This document shows positions 50,230 to 57,543 of a stretch of DNA of 64,000 nt, one piece after another. The stretch lies in the NCBI RefSeq assembly GCF_000829415.1, contig NZ_AP014637.1, forward strand, positions 5,225,001 through 5,289,000, in the 5' to 3' direction. The notes under the pieces were generated by a model that was not told the origin of the DNA, searched no databases, and was given only the letters and a program-made list of their open reading frames with translations. The translations under genes were made by a program, and so were the position numbers. This stretch comes from Pseudomonas sp. StFLB209 (GTDB lineage Bacteria > Pseudomonadota > Gammaproteobacteria > Pseudomonadales > Pseudomonadaceae). Each line of letters starts with the position of its first letter. Positions within the stretch are counted from its first letter, which is position 1.

Positions 50230-52454
50230 CAGAAGTCATAACCTACGGTCACACCCAGGGTGCGCGGCTCGCCGAGCACACCAAAGGCCGAGCCATAGTC
50301 ACCGGCGCTCATGCTGCGGTAGTAGCGCTTGTCGGTGAGGTTGTTGGCCCACAGTGAGGCATTCCAGGTGCCGTCGGCGTATTTGCCAGACAACCCGGTA
50401 GACAGGTTGAGCAGGCCGTAGCCGGGAATCCGGGTGAACGCCGAGTTGTCCACCGAGCCGTAGGCCCAACTGCGGTACGACCAGCGCGCCTGGGCGAACG
50501 CCTGCAGGGCGGCGAAGGTCTGCCACTCGTAGCGGCTGGTCAGGTTGTAGGTGACCTTGGGCGAGCGGAATACCCGTTCGCCGTTCATGTTGCACGAGGA
50601 CGGCGCATTGGGCGCCAGGGTGATTTCCGCCGGGCAACGGCCGTCCGCGAAGTCCAGGTACTTGTTGTCCAGCAGCGTGCCATTGAAGTTGAGGCTCAGG
50701 CCGTCCAGCGGCTTAAGGGTGATGTTGGTCTCCAGCCCGCGCGAGCGCATGGTGCCGGCGTTGATCAGGTAGCTGCTCTGACTTTCCAGGTCATAGGCGG
50801 TGGTCTGGAACTGCTCGACCTGCGACCAGAACAACGCCGCATCGATGCTCAGGCGCTGGTCCAGCCACTGGCTCTTGAACCCCAACTCCGCGCCACGGGT
50901 GCTTTCCGGTTCCAGCAGCAGGCTGTCGAAACCGGCTCTGGCCGCCGCGCCCGACGACACGTTCATGCCGGGGGATTTCTCGGCGTAGGCCAGCGTGGCG
51001 TAACCCTGCAGGGTCGGAGTGAAGTAGTAGGTGGCGTTGAGCATCGCCGCGGGCAGCACCTCGTACTGGTTCAGCTCGCCAGAGTCGAAGTCGTTCTTGT
51101 TGACCCGGCGGAACGAGCCGGATTTTTTCTCATAGGTGGCGCGTAACCCGGCGGTCACATCCAGTTTGGGGCTCAGGTGCCAGGTGCCCTGGCCAAATAC
51201 CGAGAACATCGTGTCGTCGATCTGGCCCCAGCGCTGCACCAGCTTGCCAGTATTGCTGGTGTTGCCGTAGTACTGGGTGACCTGAGCGCTGCTGCCATAG
51301 TAGTCGTGGGCGTAAGTGTCGAGGTTTTCGCCCCAGTACACCGCGCCCAGGGTGTAGTCGAAGAACTCGCCCTTGGGTGAGTCCAGACGAATCTCCTGCG
51401 ACCACACCCGGTCGCGCACATCGGCACCGCTGCCGGCATACAGCTTGATGTCAGTGCCGTCGGTGTTGTTCGGCTGGTAGCCGAAATAGCGGTAAGCAGT
51501 GGTCGAGCGCAGGTTGTAGCCGCCGTCAAGCTTCCAGTTGGCCTCGACCGACAACCCGCCCTGATTGACGTAGGCGCGGTTCTCGTCGTCGGTATTGACC
51601 CGATAGCCGCCGCCCACCACCCGTGCGCCGACCAGGTTGGTGCGGGTGATGTAAGGCACGCTGCCGTTGATGCTGTGCGCCGCATCGAGCACCTGCACCG
51701 GGTAGCTGGTGGCCTTGTTGTAGTCGGCGATCACCCGCAGGCTGAAATCATCGCTCGGCACCCACAGCAACTGGCCGCGCGCGCCGTCCTGGTTGCTGCC
51801 GCCCAACTGGTGGCCGCTGTACTCGTTCTTGATGTAGCCGCCCTTCTCGGTGTGCGACACGTTGATGCGCCCGGCCAGGGTTTCACTCAGCGGGCCTGAG
51901 AACATCCCTTGGGTCTGGGTGTAGCCACGCTGGCCGAGGGACTGGCGAATCGAACCCTCGGGGCTAAAGGTCGGTTTGCGGGTATAAATGTCCACCGCGC
52001 CGCCGGTGGTATTGAAGCCGCGCAGGGTGCCTTGCGGGCCGCTCATCACCTCGGCGCTTTCGATGTCCAGCAGGTCATTGGAGAGCATGCCGGGGCGGCT
52101 CAGGTACACGTTATCGAGAAACAGCCCGACACTGCTGGGCATGCCGATGTTGATCTCGCTGCCGCCGCCATCGCCGACGCCGCGAATGGTCATGCGCGTG
52201 TCGAAGGCGTCGACAGTCGCCACGTCCAGGCCGGAGGCCACCTGTTGCAGGTCTTCAAGGCGATAGACGCCCTGCTGCTCCAGGGTCTTGCCGCTGAGTT
52301 TGCGCACCGAAGCCGGCGGTTGCTGAGCGTCGGCCTGGCGCTCGCCCTCCACCTGTACGGTCGACAGCGTGACCGGCTCGGCCAGGGTCAAGGCCGGGGC
52401 CAGCACCAGCGCGCTAAGCCAGGGAAGGTGTTTGTACTGCGGTAGAAGGTTCAT
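50229..52454 (-). CDS. TonB-dependent outer-membrane receptor of the polysaccharide-type locus
   Basis: This 741-aa receptor has a signal peptide, a TonB-box-like LSTVQVEGE, a plug (LEDLQQVASGLDV, MTIRGVGDG, GPQGTLRG) and a 22-strand barrel ending VTVGYDF. There is no STN domain. Plug motifs (GPQGTLRGFNTTGGAV) are of the type found in broad-substrate receptors rather than classical siderophore ones. It lies between a substrate-binding protein gene and a periplasmic PL26-type lyase, in one operon. The likely cargo is a pectin oligosaccharide or another organic ligand; iron chelates cannot be excluded. Confidence 0.8.
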   Translation of the reverse strand: MNLLPQYKHLPWLSALVLAPALTLAEPVTLSTVQVEGERQADAQQPPASVRKLSGKTLEQQGVYRLEDLQQVASGLDVATVDAFDTRMTIRGVGDGGGSEINIGMPSSVGLFLDNVYLSRPGMLSNDLLDIESAEVMSGPQGTLRGFNTTGGAVDIYTRKPTFSPEGSIRQSLGQRGYTQTQGMFSGPLSETLAGRINVSHTEKGGYIKNEYSGHQLGGSNQDGARGQLLWVPSDDFSLRVIADYNKATSYPVQVLDAAHSINGSVPYITRTNLVGARVVGGGYRVNTDDENRAYVNQGGLSVEANWKLDGGYNLRSTTAYRYFGYQPNNTDGTDIKLYAGSGADVRDRVWSQEIRLDSPKGEFFDYTLGAVYWGENLDTYAHDYYGSSAQVTQYYGNTSNTGKLVQRWGQIDDTMFSVFGQGTWHLSPKLDVTAGLRATYEKKSGSFRRVNKNDFDSGELNQYEVLPAAMLNATYYFTPTLQGYATLAYAEKSPGMNVSSGAAARAGFDSLLLEPESTRGAELGFKSQWLDQRLSIDAALFWSQVEQFQTTAYDLESQSSYLINAGTMRSRGLETNITLKPLDGLSLNFNGTLLDNKYLDFADGRCPAEITLAPNAPSSCNMNGERVFRSPKVTYNLTSRYEWQTFAALQAFAQARWSYRSWAYGSVDNSAFTRIPGYGLLNLSTGLSGKYADGTWNASLWANNLTDKRYYRSMSAGDYGSAFGVLGEPRTLGVTVGYDF

Positions 52455-52520
52455 GGCGGTTTCCAGAGGACGAGTTCAGGCCAGCCGGCCGCTCGGGGCG
52501 CCGGCACAGGAATGACGAAA

Positions 52521-53528
52521 CTATTGGGCGGAGCTGTTCAAAAAGCGTGGCTCAAGCCACTGCTGCAGATCGATATCGCGACGAATCAGGCGCGCTTCTT
52601 TGGCACTGTCGATGGCCTGGCGCAGTTGCGCGACGAAGGCCGGATCCAGCTCCGGCGACAACAACTGCGAAAGCGGCGGCGCACCCTCCAGGTCACTGCG
52701 CAACAGGTCGATGGGGTAATCGGCCTGCTCGCTGAGCAGTTGCAGGTAAGCTTCGCGATGGTCCGGGGTACTGGCCCAGGTGGCGGCCTCACGCTGCACC
52801 TGGACGATGCTCTGCACCCAGTCGGGGTGTTTTTCCAGCAAGCGCCCGGAGACCAGCACCAGCCCGGCCAGCTCACCGGCGCCACCGAGGCTGCGGGTCG
52901 ACACCGGTATCTCGGCCAGGCCGCGCCGTTTGAGGGCCAACACGTTGGCGCCGCCCCAGGTGGCGTCAATCTGCCTGGCCGCCAGGGCCGCGCTGGCGGC
53001 GGCGAAGTCCAGGTTCACCACTTTAAGGTCCTGCTCGGTCAGCCCGGCGGTGCGTAGTGCGCCAATCAACGACAGTTGGGCGGCGGTGCCGCGAAACACC
53101 GCGACGCGCTTGCCCTTCAAGTCGCCCAGCGAATGAATGTCCGAACCCGGCGCCACTGCTAGGTGATGCGCGATGCCGCGCGCCGCAACCGCCACCACGC
53201 GGGTGTCCAGCCCGCCGGACTTGCCGACGATGCTGCCCAGGTCTCCGAGGTACGCCATGTCGATCTGGCCGTTGGCGAACGACTCGTTGATCAGTGGTGC
53301 GGCGCCCTTGATGAAGTGCCATTTGACCTGCACGCCCTTGGGCGCCAGAGCCTTTTCCAGGCGTTGTTGGGCATGGATCACATCCACCAGCGCGCCGCCG
53401 GCCGGCTTGCCGCCGGCACCGATATCGGACACTGCAACATTGAGCTGCAGGGCTTCAGCCATGGCAGCTGGACTGCTCAGGCCAAGGCTGAACATGAGGG
53501 TCAGGGCTATGCGGAAAACAACAGACAT
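52521..53528 (-). CDS. ABC-type periplasmic substrate-binding protein, SsuA/NMT1-like
   Basis: This 335-aa protein has a Sec signal (cleavage probably after PAAMA) and a type-II periplasmic binding fold of the SsuA/TauA/THI5 kind: LNVAVSDIGAGG, QIDMAYLGDLGS, LKGKRVAVFRGTAAQL, AARQIDATWGG and a C-terminal helical end. Family members bind sulfonates, nitrate-like anions or pyrimidine precursors. It starts the operon with the TonB receptor and PL26-type lyase, but no ABC permease or ATPase is near, so it must use a distant transporter or act as a sensor. ATG 53528 was chosen for the signal peptide; the frame extends 30 bases further. Confidence 0.8.
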   Translation of the reverse strand: MSVVFRIALTLMFSLGLSSPAAMAEALQLNVAVSDIGAGGKPAGGALVDVIHAQQRLEKALAPKGVQVKWHFIKGAAPLINESFANGQIDMAYLGDLGSIVGKSGGLDTRVVAVAARGIAHHLAVAPGSDIHSLGDLKGKRVAVFRGTAAQLSLIGALRTAGLTEQDLKVVNLDFAAASAALAARQIDATWGGANVLALKRRGLAEIPVSTRSLGGAGELAGLVLVSGRLLEKHPDWVQSIVQVQREAATWASTPDHREAYLQLLSEQADYPIDLLRSDLEGAPPLSQLLSPELDPAFVAQLRQAIDSAKEARLIRRDIDLQQWLEPRFLNSSAQ

Positions 53529-53869
53529 CTTCGGCTCCGGATTCAATCGCCAGCACACAGGCTGGCTGCACGGCGCCTTTTAATCACGGCGCAATGCCTG
53601 CCGCTAAATACCTAAAGCGCCCTTGCTTATGCCCTGATGGCATAAACGGCTTAATCCGTGGTGCGCAGCGGTTATGTGCAAAGCGCAAAAAAATCTTGAT
53701 GAAAACGCATTGGCCGTCCGTACAAGAAGCGGGTTTACTGCGCAGCCCTCGTGCCCAATGGACGCCGCGTACACGCCAGGCAGTTGCTGCTGTGTTGAAA
53801 CCCGTCGCGGGCGAACGGTGCTGCTCACATTTAGGCTCATCGCCTTTTTCATCTGATGATCAATCGCCC
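53529..53869. other. Divergent promoter region, SBP operon and MFS gene
   Basis: About 340 bases separate the divergent starts of the substrate-binding protein gene and the MFS gene. Both promoters must lie here. An open frame runs through it towards the MFS gene, but the predicted peptide has no domain and poor composition. No convincing operator was found. Confidence 0.45.
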
Positions 53870-55087
53870 ATGACAGCACTGCCTGCCTTGACCCAGCCCG
53901 CCAACCGCGTCTCCCCGCTGCTGATCACCATCGCCATGGCTCATGCCATCAACGACCTGTTCCAGGCCGTGCTGCCATCGCTGTATCCAGTGCTGCAGAG
54001 TCAGTACGGCCTGAGTTACGCGCAACTTGGCCTGCTGACGCTGATGTTTCATCTCATCGGCTCGCTTTGCCAGCCGCTGGTGGGCTGGTACACCGACCGC
54101 CGCCCCTGCCCCTGGCTGCTGCCCTGCGCCATGTTGTGCATGGGCGCGGGCATGGTGCTGCTGGCCTACGCCGAGGGCTTTACCGGCTTCATGCTAGCGG
54201 CGGCCCTGGTCGGCCTGGGCTCATCGATCTTCCACCCCGAAGGCTCCCGCGCTGCACGGGCCGCTTGCGCTGGCCGGCCGGGACTTGCGCAGTCGGTGTT
54301 CCAGTTGGGCGGCAACCTTGGCTCGGCGGCCGCACCACTGTTGCTGGCCACAGTCCTGCTGATGCCGATTGCTCAGTTAGGCTGGTGGATGGCCGCCCTG
54401 GCGGTGGCCGGCTGGTTGCTGTTGCGCAGCGTGGTGCGCAGCAATAGCAATGCCCGCCTGATGCCGGTAAGCCCACCCTCGCCACTGGGGTTGCTGCCAG
54501 CCAGACGCAAGGTTCAGGCGCTGAGTTTGCTGGTGGTGCTGGTGCTGTCCAAATATGTTTACCTGGCCTGCATCGCCAACTTCTATACCTTCTTTCTCAT
54601 CGAGCGCTTCGCCATGGACATTCGCCAGGCGCAGCTGTACCTGTTCGCCTTTCTGGCCGCCATCACCCTCGGCAGCCTGCTCGGCGGGCCGCTGGTGGAT
54701 CGTCTGGGCCGGCGCAGGGTGATTGTGCTGTCGATACTCGGCGCCTGCCCCTTCGCCTTGGGCCTGCCCTTGGCCACGCCAGGGCTGGTACTTGGCCTGT
54801 CGCTGCTGATCGGCGTGATCATTGCCTCGGCCTTCGCCGCCATTTTGCTGATGGCTCAGGACCTGCTGCCCGGCCGCATCGGCCTGGTAGCGGGCGCGTT
54901 CTTCGGCCTGACCTTTGGCATCAGCGGCATCGGTGCAGCAGGGCTGGGGGTGATGGCTGACCGCTGGGGCGTGATTGCCATCTTCGGTTACGCCAGTTGC
55001 CTGCCACTGCTCGGCCTGCTGGCTCTGGGGTTGCCCAGGGACGACGATGAGAAACCGCTTTTTATATTCCGGGATGGAATCAGCTAG
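53870..55087 (+). CDS. MFS transporter, fosmidomycin-resistance (Fsr)-like
   Basis: This 405-aa protein has about 12 membrane segments, with motif-A-like sequences QPLVGWYTDRRPCPW and GGPLVDRLGRRRVIV. The N-terminal AHAINDLFQAVLPSLYPVL and GSSIFHPEGSRAARAA are characteristic of the Fsr branch of exporters. It would expel small molecules by proton antiport; the native substrate is unknown. ATG 53870 is where the transporter sequence begins; the longer frame to 53594 adds 92 unrelated residues. It is divergent from the polysaccharide-type operon and may be independent of it. Confidence 0.82.
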   Translation: MTALPALTQPANRVSPLLITIAMAHAINDLFQAVLPSLYPVLQSQYGLSYAQLGLLTLMFHLIGSLCQPLVGWYTDRRPCPWLLPCAMLCMGAGMVLLAYAEGFTGFMLAAALVGLGSSIFHPEGSRAARAACAGRPGLAQSVFQLGGNLGSAAAPLLLATVLLMPIAQLGWWMAALAVAGWLLLRSVVRSNSNARLMPVSPPSPLGLLPARRKVQALSLLVVLVLSKYVYLACIANFYTFFLIERFAMDIRQAQLYLFAFLAAITLGSLLGGPLVDRLGRRRVIVLSILGACPFALGLPLATPGLVLGLSLLIGVIIASAFAAILLMAQDLLPGRIGLVAGAFFGLTFGISGIGAAGLGVMADRWGVIAIFGYASCLPLLGLLALGLPRDDDEKPLFIFRDGIS

Positions 55088-55172
55088 AACGCTAAAGCCT
55101 TTCACCCTGCCATCAAGGCTGGTTATAAAAAATGCTGTTAATACTTTTGGCAATCATCAGGAGCCTGTAACC

Positions 55173-55772
55173 ATGAGCCTGCAGCTCTACGTAGTACGCC
55201 ACGGCCAGACGTGGGCCAACCGTGAGGGGCGCTACCTCGGCGCACTGGATGCAGAATTGACTGAAGAAGGCCGCCAACAAGCCGAGACCTTGCGCAACGC
55301 GTTACCCGCGCAGATCGACGTGCTGGTCAGTTCGCCGCTGTTGCGGGCACGGCAAACCGCCGAGATTCTCAATCAGTCGCTGAGCCTGCCCCTCAATGTG
55401 GATAGCCACTTTCGTGAGCGTAACGTCGGCGTATTCGAAGGGCTAACCCAGGCTGAGGCCCGGACCCGCTATCCGCAGTTGTGGGCGCGCAATATCACCC
55501 GGCAATGGCAGCAAGCACCCGATGGCGGCGAGACCATTGCCGAGGTGGTCGAGCGGGTACGGCTGGGCCTGAATGGACTGGTCGAGCGCCATGCGGGCGG
55601 CACCGTGGTGCTGGTGGCACATGGTTTCGTGGGCAAGACCGTGCGGGCGCTGGTGCGCGGGGACTTCTCGGATTTCTTCGACTGGCAGCTTGAAAATGGG
55701 CAGCTGCTGGCATTGGAGAATGTGGGCGGTATTGCTTTGCCTAATGAAGCGTTGACATCCTCCCCGGCCTGA
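55173..55772 (+). CDS. Histidine phosphatase family protein (phosphoglycerate-mutase-like), 3' end altered by an IS
   Basis: This 199-aa protein is of the histidine phosphatase superfamily: the phospho-acceptor motif VVRHGQTWANR (His10), the SSPLLRARQTAEIL segment and the second catalytic His in VLVAHGFVGK. It would hydrolyse a small phosphate ester; phosphoglycerate mutase, alpha-ribazole phosphatase and broad phosphatases share this pattern. AGGAG precedes ATG 55173. The last residues (LTSSPA) and the stop are encoded by the end of the adjacent IS605-type element, so the original C-terminus has been replaced or extended. The catalytic core is complete. Confidence 0.8.
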   Translation: MSLQLYVVRHGQTWANREGRYLGALDAELTEEGRQQAETLRNALPAQIDVLVSSPLLRARQTAEILNQSLSLPLNVDSHFRERNVGVFEGLTQAEARTRYPQLWARNITRQWQQAPDGGETIAEVVERVRLGLNGLVERHAGGTVVLVAHGFVGKTVRALVRGDFSDFFDWQLENGQLLALENVGGIALPNEALTSSPA

Positions 55773-55900
55773 AGGCCGGAGATTCCTGCGGCGCTCAGGC
55801 GCGGCATCGAGCCGCCCCCGAGTCGCTTCGGTGGGTTCCTGCTGCTGGCGCCATGACCTCTGCGCTCACTTCACAGGCTAACCGGGCGTGTCCCGCCCTT
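55748..55900 (-). ncRNA. Predicted omega RNA (TnpB guide RNA) at the right end of the element
   Basis: In IS605-type elements the TnpB guide RNA arises from the 3' end of tnpB and the right end, with the guide just outside. Here the right end has a CCGGCCT ga AGGCCGG hairpin (55764-55779) and ends in GGATGTCAAC on the minus strand. The guide would start at about 55750 and continue down into the phosphatase gene. Both limits of the RNA are inferred from the family. Confidence 0.4.
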
Positions 55901-57018
55901 AGTACATTCATCGCGCCGACCACATCGGCGTTGCCTTCGAAACCACATCCCACGCACCCGAACAGCGCTTGCGTCTGGCGGTTGGCCGCCGACACATGGC
56001 CGCAACAGGGGCACGTGCGGCTGGTATTTTGCGGCGGCACGGCAATCAGCCAGCCACCGCACCACGCCAACTTGTAGTCCAGTTGGCGACGGAACTCGAA
56101 CCAGCCCTGATCGAGGATGGCCCTGTTCAGGCCAGATTTGGCCCGAACGTTTCTTCCCGGTGCCTCGGCCGTACCTGCCGCCGATCTGGACATATTGCGT
56201 ACCTGCAAGTCCTCGATACACACCATCGCGTGGTTTTGGCTGATCGTGGTGGAGCACTTGTGCAGGTAGTCGCGGCGGGCATTGCCGATGCGCGAGTGAA
56301 TGCGCTGGACGCGGGCTTTCGCTTTCTTCCAGTTGCGGCTGAATCTGACCTTGCGGCTCATCGCCTGCTGCGCTTTGCACAGCGCGGTTTCATGGCGTTT
56401 GAAGCTGTTCAATGGTGCGTAGAACGAGCCATCCGAAAGCGTGGCGAAGCGGGCAATGCCCATGTCGATGCCAACTGCCGCACCCTGTGCCGTGGGCTGC
56501 TCATCGATCTGGCGTTCGGTCTGGATACTCACGAACCACTTGCCACACGACTGGCTCACGGTGATGTTCTTCACAGTACCCAGCGTCTCGCGGCTGTTGC
56601 GGTAGCGCAGCCAGCCCAGCTTGGGCAGAAACAGGCGACTGTTGGTCTGGTCGAGCTTGATCTGTTTCGGGTCGGGATAGCGGAAACTATCGCGCTGCCC
56701 CTTCTTCTTGAGTCGGGGAAAGTCGGCTCGTCTGGCGAAGAAGTTGGTGTAGGCCCGTTCCAGATCCTTGAGGCTCTGTTGCAACGGGTGAACAGGCGCA
56801 TCGGCCAGCCATGCGGTTGGCGGGCTATTGCGCCATTCGGTTAGCAACTTGCACAGGCCCGCATAGCCGAGCTTGTTCTCGCCTTGCTCGTGACGTTCCT
56901 TCTGCAACGCCAGCGCCTTGTTGAATACGAAGCGACAGGAGCCCGCAAAGCGGCGCATTTGCCGCTCCTGTCGGCCGTCTGGCATGAGTTCGTACTTGAA
57001 GGCTTGAAGTCGTTGCAT
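55795..57018 (-). CDS. tnpB: TnpB, RNA-guided nuclease of an IS605-type element
   Basis: This 407-aa protein has the TnpB layout: N-terminal HTH-like region (QAFKYELMPDGRQERQM), a RuvC-like nuclease split in three (GIDMGIARFATLSDG; VCIEDLQVRNMS; GNADVVGAMNVLR, giving the catalytic D-E-D) and a zinc-finger (CPCCGHV and CVGCGF). All catalytic residues and the four cysteines are present. TnpB cuts DNA directed by a guide RNA from the element's right end and helps the element persist. ATG 57018 is the only sensible start. Next to it the partner transposase is broken, so TnpB may now work alone. Confidence 0.92.
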   Translation of the reverse strand: MQRLQAFKYELMPDGRQERQMRRFAGSCRFVFNKALALQKERHEQGENKLGYAGLCKLLTEWRNSPPTAWLADAPVHPLQQSLKDLERAYTNFFARRADFPRLKKKGQRDSFRYPDPKQIKLDQTNSRLFLPKLGWLRYRNSRETLGTVKNITVSQSCGKWFVSIQTERQIDEQPTAQGAAVGIDMGIARFATLSDGSFYAPLNSFKRHETALCKAQQAMSRKVRFSRNWKKAKARVQRIHSRIGNARRDYLHKCSTTISQNHAMVCIEDLQVRNMSRSAAGTAEAPGRNVRAKSGLNRAILDQGWFEFRRQLDYKLAWCGGWLIAVPPQNTSRTCPCCGHVSAANRQTQALFGCVGCGFEGNADVVGAMNVLRAGHARLACEVSAEVMAPAAGTHRSDSGAARCRA

Positions 57019-57032
57019 GTTGCTCTTGAGCC

Positions 57033-57245
57033 ATGAGCAATGAAGACGCCATTAGGCGCGGACGGCACGGTGTTTTCAAGCTGCATGCCCATGGGGTCTT
57101 TGTAACGAAACATCGCCGCAGAAGGGCATCTGTGTCGCCATGTTACTGCGCATCATCCTGTGGCGGTGCGTACACCGAACAGCAGCAGACACCCCACTGC
57201 AACCAGGGACGGCTACGCCGTCCGCGCTATCCTTCCCCGCCCTGA
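57033..57245 (+). pseudogene. tnpA: Remnant of TnpA (Y1/HUH transposase), internally deleted
   Basis: A 70-codon frame starts divergently from tnpB, 15 bases away. Its N-terminus (RRGRHGVFKLHAHGVFVTKHRRR) matches the start of IS200/IS605 TnpA, and SCGGA...YTEQQQTPH matches its C-terminal end (SCGGAP...YIEQQQTPH). The roughly 80 residues between, with the HUH metal site and catalytic tyrosine, are missing, and a second small deletion removes residues after SCGGA. The product cannot transpose the element. Confidence 0.8.
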
Positions 57246-57304
57246 ACGGCGGGGCTTGTCGCGCCCCGATGGTCATTTGAAATCGACTGAGCGCTTTTGC
57301 AGCC

Positions 57305-57507
57305 CATTCGCCAGCAGAACTTGCCTCCCACCCGTCCTGCGTCGTGCCTACTGCTTGAGCTCGACACGGCCCCGGTGGGAGATTCTATGGTTATGAGCAA
57401 GCCCGTTACTTCAGTTTTGAATGCAGCATCGCATTCGTCGGCTGAGCCGACTCCCACCAGTTCGGCGTAATGCCTACTTCTTGAGCACGACACAAAACCG
57501 GTGGGAG
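57305..57507 (+). repeat. Two degenerate direct copies of a roughly 76-base repeat, with a REP-like inverted pair
   Basis: The segment 57305-57381 (from CATTCG to CCGGTGGGAG) recurs with many changes at 57432-57507. Shared blocks include CATTCG, CTCCCACC, TGCCTACT-CTTGAGC-CGACAC and CCGGTGGGAG. In the second copy GCATTCGTCGGC (57431-57442) is answered by GCCGACGAATGC further down (ends 57541). The region lies between the IS left end and the monooxygenase stop and has no gene. Confidence 0.65.
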
Positions 57508-57543
57508 TGGCCGACCGGCGCTCCGGTTGCCGACGAATGCTCT

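Larger units (their letters stand above)
55751..57275 (-). mobile_element. IS605-type insertion element, transposase decayed, TnpB intact
   Basis: The element has tnpB (-) and a divergent remnant of tnpA (+) between subterminal hairpins. The right-end hairpin is at 55764-55779. At the left, CCCCGCC ctgaac GGCGGGG (57235-57254) sits just after the tnpA remnant. The core of both hairpins is similar (GCCT/CTGAA). There are no terminal inverted repeats or target duplications, as expected for this family. The outer left boundary is estimated. Confidence 0.8.
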
